Assembly (NCBI RefSeq): GCF_900102915.1
Contig: NZ_FNGG01000001.1
Coordinates: 744,001 to 808,000, forward strand
DNA length: 64,000 nucleotides
Origin: Salinimicrobium catena
Lineage (GTDB): Bacteria; Bacteroidota; Bacteroidia; Flavobacteriales; Flavobacteriaceae
Reading direction: 5' to 3'
The position numbers were made by a program, and so were the translations under genes. A model generated the notes under the pieces. That model was not told where the DNA came from and made no database searches. It worked only from the letters and a program-made list of their open reading frames with translations. Within the stretch, counting starts at the first letter, position 1. Each line of letters starts with the position of its first letter. Shown one piece after another: positions 42,828 to 51,894 of the stretch.

Positions 42828-43304
42828 ATGACCGGAACTTTAAATAAAGTAATGCTTATTGGCCATACTGGTGACGACGTAAAAATGCACTATTTTGAGG
42901 GTGGCGGATCTGTAGGTCGTTTTCCATTGGCTACCAATGAGGTCTATACTAATAAAACAACCGGCCAAAGGGTTGAGAATACCGAATGGCACAATATCGT
43001 GGTGAGGAACAAGGCGGCCGAGATCTGTGAGAAGTACCTTAAGAAAGGGGACAAAGTTTATATTGAAGGGCGTCTTAAGACCAGGAAATGGCAGGACGAT
43101 AAAGGAAATGAAAGATATTCTACCGAGATACAGTGTACAGATTTCACATTTTTGACACCTAAAGATCAGAGCTCTGCAGGTCCATCTCAAGGGCAGAACC
43201 CATACCAGGCGCAGAGTCAGCAGCCGCAACAATCGCGGCAGAACACGGCACCAAGACAGTCTCCCCAAATTCAGGAGGAGGACGAGGATGATCTGCCGTT
43301 CTAA
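42828..43304 (+). CDS. ssb: Single-stranded DNA-binding protein
   Basis: 158 residues. OB-fold at ~1-108 (LNKVMLIGHTGDDVK; TEWHNIVVRNKAAEICEKYL in part; GRLKTRKWQDDKGNERYST in part), a Gln/Pro-rich linker, and the acidic C-terminal tip EEDEDDLPF that recruits repair proteins. It is followed by gldE after 21 nt. Confidence 0.97.
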   Translation: MTGTLNKVMLIGHTGDDVKMHYFEGGGSVGRFPLATNEVYTNKTTGQRVENTEWHNIVVRNKAAEICEKYLKKGDKVYIEGRLKTRKWQDDKGNERYSTEIQCTDFTFLTPKDQSSAGPSQGQNPYQAQSQQPQQSRQNTAPRQSPQIQEEDEDDLPF

Positions 43305-43325
43305 GTTTAATTAAAACCGAAACAT

Positions 43326-44648
43326 TTGGATCCTGATCCTGCCAGTTTAATATCCTCAATTTTAGCAATAGATCTTCCGCAGCTTTTTGGTATAATCGCA
43401 GCTGTTTTACTCTTGATCTCTTCCGCCCTCATCTCGGGCGCCGAAGTGGCTTTGTTTTCTCTTACTCCTGCCGATTTTGAAGTGGATGAGGCTAAGAGAA
43501 CGGTTAAGGAGAATATCGTCATCGCGCTCCTGGATAAGCCCAAGAAATTGCTGGCTACCATTTTGGTTGCCAACAACATGATCAATATTGCCATCATCCT
43601 GCTTTTTGACTCCCTTACAGATGCCGCTTTTGAAAATATCAATACGGTTTTCTTTGGCATTAACCTTAAGTTCATTCTTGAGGTAGTGGTGGTGACCTTT
43701 TTAATATTACTGTTTGGAGAGATACTTCCAAAGGTGTATGCCAGCCGAAACAAGGTGGTTTTTTCCCATTTTATGGCTTATCCCTTAAATTTCCTCGACA
43801 GTTTCTTTTCTCCATTGAGCGTGCCTATGAGGTCGCTTACGGTATTTATTCACGAGAGACTGGGAAATCAGAAAAGCGGGTTGAGTGTTGATCAGCTTTC
43901 GCAGGCGCTTGAGCTAACAAGTCAGCACGACACGACCAAAGAGGAACAGAAAATTCTGAAAGGGATCGTTTCCTTCGGAAATACCGATACCAAACAGGTG
44001 ATGCGTCCAAGAATGGACATTTTCGCCCTTAACGAGACCCAGGCGTACAAAGACATCATTCCGGAGATCATTGAAAATGGTTATTCCAGGATTCCTGTGT
44101 ACAAAGACAATATTGACTCCGTTCTCGGCATCCTCTATGTTAAAGACCTCCTGCCTTACCTGGAGCTGGAAGAATTTGACTGGATCTCGCTTTTAAGGGA
44201 ACCTTATTTTGTACCGGAAAACAAGAAACTTGACGATCTTTTGAATGACTTCAAGAATAAGAAAAATCACCTGGCGATTGTGGTGGATGAATACGGCGGT
44301 ACCAGCGGACTCATCTCTCTTGAAGACATCATTGAGGAGATAGTGGGTGATATAAGTGACGAATTCGATGACGAGGACCTTATCTTCTCTAAACTCGATG
44401 ACAATAATTATGTTTTTGAAGGGAAGACTCCTTTAAAGGATTTTTACCGGGTGCTGAAACTTGAAGATCCTTCTCTTTTCGAGGAAAATAAAGGGGAGGC
44501 CGAAACCCTCGCCGGATTCCTGCTGGAGATCTCGGGAAGCTTTCCGAAAAAGAATGATGTGATATTGTTCGAAAGATACAGTTTCACCATAGAAGTGATA
44601 GATCATAAAAGGATCAAACAGATCAAAGTCAGCATTACACAGCTATGA
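43326..44648 (+). CDS. gldE: Gliding-motility protein GldE (CNNM/CBS transporter-like)
   Basis: 440 residues. Four-helix CNNM (DUF21) membrane domain (~15-190; EVALFSLTPADFEVDE), a CBS pair (~205-330; VMRPRMDIFAL, HLAIVVDEYGGTSGL) and a CorC_HlyC domain. Its position between ssb and gldD identifies it as GldE, which supports gliding/type IX secretion; the fold resembles Mg2+/Co2+ efflux proteins. Translation seems to start at TTG 43326, as no suitable ATG is present. The stop overlaps the gldD ATG. Confidence 0.93.
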   Translation: MDPDPASLISSILAIDLPQLFGIIAAVLLLISSALISGAEVALFSLTPADFEVDEAKRTVKENIVIALLDKPKKLLATILVANNMINIAIILLFDSLTDAAFENINTVFFGINLKFILEVVVVTFLILLFGEILPKVYASRNKVVFSHFMAYPLNFLDSFFSPLSVPMRSLTVFIHERLGNQKSGLSVDQLSQALELTSQHDTTKEEQKILKGIVSFGNTDTKQVMRPRMDIFALNETQAYKDIIPEIIENGYSRIPVYKDNIDSVLGILYVKDLLPYLELEEFDWISLLREPYFVPENKKLDDLLNDFKNKKNHLAIVVDEYGGTSGLISLEDIIEEIVGDISDEFDDEDLIFSKLDDNNYVFEGKTPLKDFYRVLKLEDPSLFEENKGEAETLAGFLLEISGSFPKKNDVILFERYSFTIEVIDHKRIKQIKVSITQL

Positions 44649-45214
44649 AAAAGTTGATCTTTATAGGAACGTTGATCTTGTTGTTTGCCTCCTGTGGCGA
44701 TGAGGAGCAGCCTAAGCCCAAGGCCTATCTGGCTCTTGATTATCCTGAGGCCAAGTATAAGCCATTCAATAACGACTGTCCCTATTCTTTTGAGGTAAAT
44801 GAGCTGGCCGTTGCCAAGAAACCGGCAGGAGCGAAAGATTGCTGGCTAAACCTGAATTACGAGCTTCTGGATGGAACCATTTTTCTAACCTATCAGCCTG
44901 TTCGCAATAACCTGGACTCCTTGTTGCGAGATGCGCAAAAATTGCCGCTGCAGCATACCATTAAGGCTGATGCTATAGAGGGTGATGTTTATACAAATCC
45001 GTACAACAAGACCTACGGAATGTTCTATGAAGTTTCGGGAAATGCGGCTTCGCAAGCCCAGTTCTACCTGACGGACAGTGTGCGGCATTTTCTCACCGGC
45101 TCGGTCTACTTTAATGCCCAACCCAATTTCGACTCAATTATTCCCGCGGCCGCTTATCTTAAAGATGACATTCGGCATTTGATGGAGACCGTGAAGTGGA
45201 CGGAAAGGGAATAA
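44645..45214 (+). CDS. gldD: Gliding-motility lipoprotein GldD
   Basis: 189 residues. Lipobox LLFASC (Cys17) followed by GDEE. The mature part with YLALDYPEAKYKPF, CPYSFEVN and KDCWLNLNYELLDGTIFLTY (in part) matches GldD. It is needed for gliding and T9SS function in flavobacteria, probably in the periplasm or at the outer membrane. The ATGA overlap with gldE points to coupled translation. Confidence 0.93.
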   Translation: MKKLIFIGTLILLFASCGDEEQPKPKAYLALDYPEAKYKPFNNDCPYSFEVNELAVAKKPAGAKDCWLNLNYELLDGTIFLTYQPVRNNLDSLLRDAQKLPLQHTIKADAIEGDVYTNPYNKTYGMFYEVSGNAASQAQFYLTDSVRHFLTGSVYFNAQPNFDSIIPAAAYLKDDIRHLMETVKWTERE

Positions 45215-45276
45215 AAAGTGGTCTTTCGTTTTGCCCTTTTTGATTAATTCCGATTTTTGCCTCCTAATTTTTTAGC

Positions 45277-46161
45277 ATGCCAGATAAAAACCTGAAGTGG
45301 GTCTACCTCGGCCTCCTGTCATTGATTTGGGGTAGTTCTTTTATACTCATTAAAAAAGGGCTTGTGGGGCTTACGGCACTGCAGGTGGGTTCTCTCAGAG
45401 TGGTCTTTGCTGCCCTTTTCCTCATTTTGGTAGGCCTTAGAAGTTTGAGGCATTTAAAAGGCGGACAATGGAAGTGGATCGCTTTTTCAGGATTCTTCGG
45501 AACTTTTTTTCCTGCTTACCTGTTCTCTTATGCCGAGACCCAGATCGACAGTGCTATAGTTTCCATCTTGAACTCCACCACGCCTTTGCTTTCAATGTTG
45601 CTGGGCGTTTTCATCTTTGAAGCAGCTTTTGTAAAGCGGAAATTCATAGGTGTGCTTATAGGCCTGGCTGGAACAACGGCACTTATCCTCAGCGGTGCGG
45701 CGTTGAATCCGGGGCAGAATTACTGGTATTCATTGCTGGTCATCCTGGCTTCACTTTTTTACGGAATGAACGCGAATGTGATCAAAAGACATTTACAGAC
45801 CATTCCTGCGCTGGCCATCACTACCGGGAATTTCATGGTTATTCTTATCCCCGCCCTTATTGTGCTGTTTTCTACCGGATTTTTTTCCGCGGAAGTTTTA
45901 ACGGCACCCGATGTTCCTTTGTCGCTGATGTTCGTGGCGATCCTGGGAATGATAGGTACAGGTGCGGCTCTGATCATGTTCAATAAGCTTATACAGATAT
46001 CAGATCCTGTTTTCTCTACATCAGTAACTTATCTGGTGCCAATAGTGGCATTGGGATGGGGAATTTTAGACGGGGAGAATTTCTCGTTTTTCCAGTTATT
46101 GTCTGGGGTTGTGATACTTGTGGGGGTGTGGGTTGTGAACAGCCGAAAGAAAAATAGCTAA
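45277..46161 (+). CDS. EamA-type DMT-superfamily transporter
   Basis: 294 residues with ten predicted helices in two EamA repeats: LSLIWGSSFILIKKGL early in repeat 1 and LASLFYGMNANVIKR early in repeat 2. Family members export amino acids, nucleosides or other metabolites; the substrate cannot be read from sequence. It follows gldD by 62 nt and could have its own promoter. Confidence 0.9.
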   Translation: MPDKNLKWVYLGLLSLIWGSSFILIKKGLVGLTALQVGSLRVVFAALFLILVGLRSLRHLKGGQWKWIAFSGFFGTFFPAYLFSYAETQIDSAIVSILNSTTPLLSMLLGVFIFEAAFVKRKFIGVLIGLAGTTALILSGAALNPGQNYWYSLLVILASLFYGMNANVIKRHLQTIPALAITTGNFMVILIPALIVLFSTGFFSAEVLTAPDVPLSLMFVAILGMIGTGAALIMFNKLIQISDPVFSTSVTYLVPIVALGWGILDGENFSFFQLLSGVVILVGVWVVNSRKKNS

Positions 46162-46229
46162 AATTTTTTGGTTTTCTTTAACTAACCCTTAACTTTACAC
46201 TCACAAGTTCAACCTTAAATCTAAGCGAT

Positions 46230-46373
46230 ATGATAAAGAGAATGTTCTTCGGATTGGCCTTATTTGTAGCCCTTTTTACTCTTTTAGCATGGCAATTTGC
46301 AGTGGCTGAACTAGCTGAACTTCAGACAGACCCTCAGATCACTGTAGAAGAATCTACTGCTGAAGTAGGGTAA
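46230..46373 (+). CDS. Small membrane protein (47 residues)
   Basis: ATG 46230 to TAA 46373. The N-terminus MIKRMFFGLALFVALF is positively charged then strongly hydrophobic through about residue 26, giving one membrane segment or an uncleaved signal. The C-terminal 20 residues are acidic (DPQITVEESTAEVG). The promoter-like TTAACTTTACACTC region precedes it. No family is recognised. The remaining 46374-46513 interval shows nothing recognisable. Confidence 0.5.
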   Translation: MIKRMFFGLALFVALFTLLAWQFAVAELAELQTDPQITVEESTAEVG

Positions 46374-46517
46374 AATCATCTTTTCTTTTTCTTTTTTTAC
46401 CTAAGTGATTTGGGAAAGCTTTGACAAAAAGTAATCTTAAATGCACTTGAGTTGTCCTGAATGCTCTGGGCGTAACCTTCTGTATTAATTTTTTGCTATA
46501 TTTTGTTCTTGTTAGAG

Positions 46518-46550
46518 CAAAAAAAAAGCCGGCTCCAGGGAACCGGCTCT
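46518..46550 (-). terminator. Intrinsic terminator of the M16 peptidase operon
   Basis: On the minus strand AGCCGGTTCC and GGAGCCGGCT form a ~10-bp stem with a very small loop, followed by nine T. Confidence 0.9.
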
Positions 46551-46568
46551 AAAGCTTATCACGATCTT

Positions 46569-48641
46569 CTACTGAAAATCTGCCTCTGAAACATTGTTGT
46601 TGACCTGAATTTCTGATACTTCAAAGTCAATGCTCATTGGCCCCATTTTTTGAGAGATCTCAAAAGGAAATTTAACTCCTTCTACTTCCTGGTAATTGCT
46701 GTAAGTGGTCGGCACTGTCATGGTTTGTGGCCCCTGCTTAACAGTTTTAACCGACTGAACCTTTAATCCGGTTTCGGTGTTGTAGTAATTTGTGGTTGCT
46801 TCATCCATTTTCACTACGTATGCTTCCTGCTCATTTACCGTTTCAATTCCGTCTAAAGTTGCGTTCTCTGCCTTTAGTTCAGGAAATGGGTGTGAGTCTG
46901 CCTTGGCCGCGGCTATCTGCTCTTCAGTGAAAGGTACTTTTTGCCCTCGTGCTACCACGAAACCTTCTGTACCGTTAAAAACCTGCTTCTGGATCACATT
47001 CCCGCCCATACCTATTTCGGTAAGGGATTTTCCGGAAGCGGTTACTTTAGAAGAGAGATCAAGTTTCTGTCCCTGCATTTCAGCCTGCGCGGTCATATAA
47101 ACAGATTCCACATCTTTAACGGCTTCTTCTCCTCCAATGGCTGCAATGTATTTATTAAACACTTTTTCAGCAGTCATATCTGCCGCAACTTTCTTGTTGT
47201 AGTTTGGTTTCTCAATAGGATCTGCATTCTTGTCGAAATACTTTACAGGAATTTGCTTTCCGTTGTAGGTAAGGGTTTCAAGTTTTTCGGCTACTTCGCT
47301 GCCTTTTCCAACCACTACTATTCGGGCATTGTCTGCCAAATAGTATTTTTTGGCGGCTGCCTGAATTTCTTCCGCAGTCACAGCATTGATCTTTTTAAGA
47401 TATGTCTGGTAGAAATCTTCCGGCAAATTGTCTGTCTCAATGTTCAAAGCGTACTGAGCAATGGTAGAAGGACGCTCTAAAGCCAGTACAAAGTCTCCGG
47501 TATATTTCGCTTTCGCATTAGCCAGCTCTTCGGCAGAAACTTTTTCATTTCTTATTCGGTGCAACTCGTCAAGAAAAGCTACAACAGCCGAATCTGTAAC
47601 GGCATTACGCACACTGGCGCTGGCCACAAAACGGGCTGCATACTTGTCATCACCTGTGCTTGAGTAAGCCCCGTAGGTATACCCTTTATCCTCGCGAAGA
47701 TTTAGGAACAATCTGGCCTCACCACCTCCACCAAGGATCTTGTTGGCAAGCAGAACCGCAAAATAGTCAGGATCACTTTTCTTAAGCTGAATGGTATTGG
47801 TCACCTGTACCTCGCTTTGTACCGCATTTGGAAAATCCACGAAGTTGACCTGGGTCTGTGCCACATTGTTGACCTTTGGCAGGTTGTTGGCAGGAAGTTG
47901 CTTTTGCTTCCAGTCAGAAAAATGCTTTTTTGCGAGTTTCTTTACTTCCTTTGTCTTTACGTCTCCAATTACCACCAGGTAAGCGTTCTGTGGAACGTAG
48001 TACGACTGGTAGTAGTTTTTAACATCCTCCAGGGTAAGATTCTCCACGCTTTCTGTGGTCATGAATTCGCCGTAAGGATGATCTTTCCCGTAGCTCAAAG
48101 CCTGACTGATACGGCGGGCATTTTGCGCCACGTCTTTTTCTGAAGCTTTTATTCCTTCCAGGATGCGCTCTTTTTTCTTTTGGAATTCTTCTTGCGTAAA
48201 ATTAGGATTTAAAGCACCCTTTGCCATAAGCTCCATTACACGCGGAAAATATTTTGACAAGGTATTTGCCGTAGCGCCCGAAGCGTGCATATTTACTCTG
48301 GCTCCAAGATAATCGATCTCCTCGTTGTACTTGTCTTTTGGAATGTCTTTGGTTCCTTCTCCTAACATTGAACCCATTAGCTGGGCAATACCGGTTTTTT
48401 CACCTTCTGCGTGCGGTGGGTTATCCATGGTAAGCACCATAGAAACTCGAGGCAACTTGTGGTTTTCTACCACCATTACCTTAAGGCCGTTCTTTAAAGT
48501 AAAAGAATCTGGTTTGTCCAGGTTGATCTCTGGAGCAGGACCTGCTTCTGGTTGGGTGCTGCGGTCTATTTGTGCCTGCATCGCTGTTGCAGTTAGGAAC
48601 AGGATCGCTATGGCTAAAAATTTATTTTTCATCATTCTCAT
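46569..48641 (-). CDS. M16-family peptidase homologue lacking the zinc site, with LolA-like C-terminal extension
   Basis: 690 residues with a signal peptide (to ~residue 24). Two M16 domains span ~40-470. Where active M16 enzymes have HxxEH, this protein reads GIAQLMGSMLGEG (Gln87, Gly90, Ser91), so it cannot bind zinc. The C-terminal ~200 residues (AEKVFNKYIAAIGGEE onward) resemble the LolA/outer-membrane lipoprotein-sorting fold. It starts 2 nt after the stop of the active M16 gene, so the two products probably form an active/inactive pair, as in the mitochondrial processing peptidase. Confidence 0.9.
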   Translation of the reverse strand: MRMMKNKFLAIAILFLTATAMQAQIDRSTQPEAGPAPEINLDKPDSFTLKNGLKVMVVENHKLPRVSMVLTMDNPPHAEGEKTGIAQLMGSMLGEGTKDIPKDKYNEEIDYLGARVNMHASGATANTLSKYFPRVMELMAKGALNPNFTQEEFQKKKERILEGIKASEKDVAQNARRISQALSYGKDHPYGEFMTTESVENLTLEDVKNYYQSYYVPQNAYLVVIGDVKTKEVKKLAKKHFSDWKQKQLPANNLPKVNNVAQTQVNFVDFPNAVQSEVQVTNTIQLKKSDPDYFAVLLANKILGGGGEARLFLNLREDKGYTYGAYSSTGDDKYAARFVASASVRNAVTDSAVVAFLDELHRIRNEKVSAEELANAKAKYTGDFVLALERPSTIAQYALNIETDNLPEDFYQTYLKKINAVTAEEIQAAAKKYYLADNARIVVVGKGSEVAEKLETLTYNGKQIPVKYFDKNADPIEKPNYNKKVAADMTAEKVFNKYIAAIGGEEAVKDVESVYMTAQAEMQGQKLDLSSKVTASGKSLTEIGMGGNVIQKQVFNGTEGFVVARGQKVPFTEEQIAAAKADSHPFPELKAENATLDGIETVNEQEAYVVKMDEATTNYYNTETGLKVQSVKTVKQGPQTMTVPTTYSNYQEVEGVKFPFEISQKMGPMSIDFEVSEIQVNNNVSEADFQ

Positions 48642-48643
48642 TT

Positions 48644-49972
48644 TTAGTTTACTTCTTCAGAATCTTTTTTAGGAAGATACTCCAAAACAAGACGCTGGTT
48701 TGGATTGAGGTATTTGTTGGCCACGCGCTTGATATCTTCACGGGTGATTGACCGGTAGATCTCGATCTCCTCATTGATAAGGTCTGTATCTCCATACAGC
48801 ATTTGGTAGGTTGCCAGGGAACTTGCTATTCCTGCAACGCTGCTGTTAGAGTTCACAAAGCGGTTCTCGAATTGATTCTGAAGTTTATCGTATTCTCTCT
48901 GGCTGATAAGTTCGGTTTGCAGTTTTTTGATCTCCTCATCCACTTCAGAAACAAGAGTATCTAAAGAAGTTTCTCCCATTGGAAGTCCGAAAACCACATA
49001 TTGGCCGTAGTCCTCCTGGGCAATATTGAAGGCGCCTATCTGTAAAGCCTGCTTCTGGTCGTCAACCAGTTTTTTGTACAGCCGGGAAGACTTTCCGTCA
49101 GAAAGCACAGCAGAGATCATGTCCAGAACGTAAGCATCCCTTTCTTTCATTGAAGGAGTTCGGTAAGCCATGACAATGGCAGGGATCTGGATGTTTGGGT
49201 CGTGGTAAGTTCCCCTTATCTCTTCAGTTATTGGAGCTTCCTGAATGTTGATCTGCTCTACCGGCTCTCCTTTTTCTATAGGGCCAAAGTAATCGCTGAT
49301 CATTTTCTTGGTTTCCGCAATGTCAATATCTCCGGCAACTACTAAAGTGGCGTTATTCGGCACGTAGTATTTGTCATTGAATGCCCGGAATTCCTCAAGG
49401 GTAGCAGCATCGAGGTGCTCCATTGAACCGATGGTAGCCCAACGATAAGGGTGCTTTGTGTAAAGCCTCTTTTTAACTTCGGCCAGGATGTTCCCATAAG
49501 GCGCATTATCAACTCGCAGTCTTTTTTCCTCTTTTACCACTTCGTTCTGGGTGTCTACTCCTTTCTGATCAATTATGGGGTGCATCATCCTTTCAGATTC
49601 CATCCAGAGCCCGAGTTCCAACTGGTTTGAAGGAAAGATCTCGTAGTAATAGGTGCGGTCATCGGTTGTATTGGCATTGTTGCTTCCGCCATTCGAAGAG
49701 ACGATCTTGAACCATTCGCCTTTTCCGATATTTTCGGTTCCTTCAAAAAGAAGATGCTCAAAAAAGTGAGCAAATCCGGTTCTTTCAGGGTCTTCATTTT
49801 TTGCGCCTACATGGTACATTACAGAAGTTGTTACCACTGGCGCTGAGTTATCCTGGTGCAGGATCACGTCCAGGCCATTATCCAGAGTATACTCTGTAAA
49901 CTCAACTTCTTGCGCAGTTCCTGCAAAGCACAGGAAAAGAGCAGAGGCTGCAAGTTTGATCTTATTGGTCAT
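48644..49972 (-). CDS. M16-family zinc metallopeptidase (active subunit)
   Basis: 442 residues with a signal peptide ending near GTAQ (residue 21). The inverted zinc motif HFFEH (69-73) is intact in GFAHFFEHLLFEGTE and the third ligand Glu lies ~75 residues later. Likely periplasmic. It is the first gene of a two-gene operon with the inactive homologue. No TAnnTTTG box is seen in the 167-bp 5' region. Confidence 0.93.
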   Translation of the reverse strand: MTNKIKLAASALFLCFAGTAQEVEFTEYTLDNGLDVILHQDNSAPVVTTSVMYHVGAKNEDPERTGFAHFFEHLLFEGTENIGKGEWFKIVSSNGGSNNANTTDDRTYYYEIFPSNQLELGLWMESERMMHPIIDQKGVDTQNEVVKEEKRLRVDNAPYGNILAEVKKRLYTKHPYRWATIGSMEHLDAATLEEFRAFNDKYYVPNNATLVVAGDIDIAETKKMISDYFGPIEKGEPVEQINIQEAPITEEIRGTYHDPNIQIPAIVMAYRTPSMKERDAYVLDMISAVLSDGKSSRLYKKLVDDQKQALQIGAFNIAQEDYGQYVVFGLPMGETSLDTLVSEVDEEIKKLQTELISQREYDKLQNQFENRFVNSNSSVAGIASSLATYQMLYGDTDLINEEIEIYRSITREDIKRVANKYLNPNQRLVLEYLPKKDSEEVN

Positions 49973-50145
49973 GAGATTAAATTTTGATTATAACAATAAA
50001 TAAGTGTGGGTAAGGAATGATTCGTTACATGAAAAATGATGAAAAATTAGGGAGAAAAATAGCTAGGGTTCTAAATTAACATGGTGTTAAGGGAGATACT
50101 GTCTAATTTTTTGGAAATTTATAAAAACATCAAAAAGTTGTGTTC

Positions 50146-50610
50146 ATGAAAAGACATTCTGTTCCAATAATGTATGGTATCTATATAGCAATAGGCCTTA
50201 TAGCTTATTTCTTGCTGCTCTCCCTGTTCGGTCTGCATAAATATCCAGTGTACAGTGTGTTCAATATTGTGATCACGGGACTGGGAATGTATTGGGCATT
50301 GAAAAAATACCGTGCAGAGAAAAAAGCCAAATTTGTTTACCAAAAAGGATTTACCACAATTCTCGGTACCGGTTTTATCGCCACGGTCATTTTCACTGCC
50401 TTCTTCGCGATCTATGCCAGCGAACTCAACCCACGATTCTCGAACGAGCTGGTAACCATGTGGGAAACCGATTGGTTTGTGAACATCGGAATGCTGGTTT
50501 TTACAGTAGCTCTCATGGGATTCGCTACCAGTTTTGTCATGGCTCTCGCCATTATGCAGCGTTACAAACCAAGCTGGAATACCAAGGAAGGGCAAAAACA
50601 CACCTATTAA
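50146..50610 (+). CDS. DUF4199 membrane protein
   Basis: 154 residues from ATG 50146 (a GTG two codons upstream is less likely). Four hydrophobic segments, the pattern of DUF4199, a Bacteroidota family of unknown function. It starts MKRHSVPIMYGIYIAIGL. No clear promoter was found. The gene precedes the ribosomal L21 promoter. Confidence 0.8.
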   Translation: MKRHSVPIMYGIYIAIGLIAYFLLLSLFGLHKYPVYSVFNIVITGLGMYWALKKYRAEKKAKFVYQKGFTTILGTGFIATVIFTAFFAIYASELNPRFSNELVTMWETDWFVNIGMLVFTVALMGFATSFVMALAIMQRYKPSWNTKEGQKHTY

Positions 50611-50620
50611 ATATTAGCCT

Positions 50621-50650
50621 TTGCAAATTAATTAATTAGGAGTATATTTG
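50621..50650 (+). promoter_or_regulatory. Strong Bacteroidota-type promoter of rplU-rpmA
   Basis: TTG (50621-50623), 19 nt, TATATTTG (50643-50650). Both boxes match consensus and the position suits a ribosomal-protein operon. Confidence 0.8.
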
Positions 50651-50703
50651 CACCCGCCTGAAAATTATGCAGGCAAGTAAATAAACCCTTAATTAAAGAC
50701 GCT

Positions 50704-51186
50704 ATGTACGCAATTGTAGAGATAGCAGGGCAGCAATTCAAAGTTGCGAAAGACCAGAAGGTGTTCGTGAACCGTTTGACAGGAGAAGAAGGAGACAGTG
50801 TTTCTTTCGATAAAGTTCTTCTGACAGGTGACGGTGACAACATCACTTTAGGCGCCCCAGCTATAGATGGAGCTTTGGTTGAAGCTAAGATCACCAGGCA
50901 CCTAAAAGGAGACAAAGTTATTGTTTTCAAAAAGAAAAGAAGAAAAGGTTACCGTGTGAAGAATGGTCACCGCCAGTCACTTACCGAGATCTCTATCGAG
51001 GGAATCTCTGTGTCAGGTTCTAAAAAATCAACTTCGGCTAAGAAGGAAACTTCAAAGAAAGAGGAAGCTCCAAAGAACGATCTTAGTTCTCACACAGTTG
51101 CCGAATTAAGAGAAATGGCTAAGGAAAAAGGAGTTGAAGGATACTCTTCAATGAAAAAAGCCGAATTAGTAGCTGCTTTAAGCTAA
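50704..51186 (+). CDS. rplU: Ribosomal protein bL21 with SAP-like C-terminal tail
   Basis: 160 residues. The first ~103 residues are standard bL21 (MYAIVEIAGQQFKVAKDQKV in part; KKKRRKGYRVKNGHRQSLTEI in part). A Lys/Ser/Glu-rich linker follows, then a ~35-residue helical module (HTVAELREMAKEKGVEGYSS, KKAELVAAL) resembling a SAP/Rho-N DNA- or RNA-binding motif. Such tails occur in relatives from this phylum. Co-transcribed with rpmA. Confidence 0.96.
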   Translation: MYAIVEIAGQQFKVAKDQKVFVNRLTGEEGDSVSFDKVLLTGDGDNITLGAPAIDGALVEAKITRHLKGDKVIVFKKKRRKGYRVKNGHRQSLTEISIEGISVSGSKKSTSAKKETSKKEEAPKNDLSSHTVAELREMAKEKGVEGYSSMKKAELVAALS

Positions 51187-51214
51187 AAGTTTAACACTGT
51201 AAAAACGAAACAAA

Positions 51215-51475
51215 ATGGCTCACAAAAAAGGAGTTGGTAGTTCTAAGAACGGTAGAGAATCAGAATCGAAACGCTTAGGTGTGAAGATCTTTGGAGGACA
51301 AGCTGCCGTAGCCGGAAATATCATCGTTAGACAAAGAGGTACTGCTCACAATCCAGGAGAGAATGTGTACGCAGGAAAAGACCATACTTTACATGCCAAA
51401 GTTGACGGTATCGTAAAATTCACTAAAAAGAAAGATAACAAGTCTTACGTTTCTATCGAACCGTTCGAGGCATAG
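51215..51475 (+). CDS. rpmA: Ribosomal protein bL27
   Basis: 86 residues, starting [20 protein letters not shown] with the N-terminal arm that reaches the peptidyl-transferase centre. No N-terminal cleavage extension as in Firmicutes. It lies 28 nt after rplU and is followed by a strong terminator. Confidence 0.98.
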   Translation: MAHKKGVGSSKNGRESESKRLGVKIFGGQAAVAGNIIVRQRGTAHNPGENVYAGKDHTLHAKVDGIVKFTKKKDNKSYVSIEPFEA

Positions 51476-51499
51476 TTGACCTTATCTTTTTAAGATATC

Positions 51500-51532
51500 A
51501 AACCCTTTCCAATTCCGGAAAGGGTTTTTTTG
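51500..51532 (+). terminator. Intrinsic terminator after rpmA
   Basis: AAACCCTTTCC and GGAAAGGGTTT around a 6-nt loop, followed by T residues. Confidence 0.9.
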
Positions 51533-51560
51533 TATCTTTAATAGGCTAACTATTAAGGAT

Positions 51561-51884
51561 ATGGACTACATTACCGTTTATGCCACAACCGACGGATCTG
51601 AAGTTGCCGTGCTAAAAAGCCTTTTTCAGGGTAAGGGCGTTGATTACAAGATCAATGAAGATCAGGCTTCTGCTGAAGGTAAAAAGGAATTCTACCTGCA
51701 GGTTGCCGAGAAGGACCGTGCGCTGGCCCGGGAAATATTGCATGAGAGCGGATATCTCAAGGTGGAGCATCCTCACCGGGAAGCCTCTGCCAGCCGGGGT
51801 AAAAAATGGATGTTCATCTTTCTCGCGGCTTTGGTGCTTATCCTGGTGGCCATTCTAATAGGCTGGTTCATGACCGCGCCATAA
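51561..51884 (+). CDS. DUF2007 signal-transducing-type protein, copy 1
   Basis: 107 residues. N-terminal ~70 residues form the small alpha/beta DUF2007 fold (YATTDGSEVAVLKSLFQGKG); one C-terminal membrane helix (about 82-105) anchors it. A near-consensus -7 box TATCTTTA (51533-51540) precedes it. The next gene, 10 nt away, is a paralogue with the same plan. Role unknown. Confidence 0.8.
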   Translation: MDYITVYATTDGSEVAVLKSLFQGKGVDYKINEDQASAEGKKEFYLQVAEKDRALAREILHESGYLKVEHPHREASASRGKKWMFIFLAALVLILVAILIGWFMTAP

Positions 51885-51894
51885 ACAGGATCTA

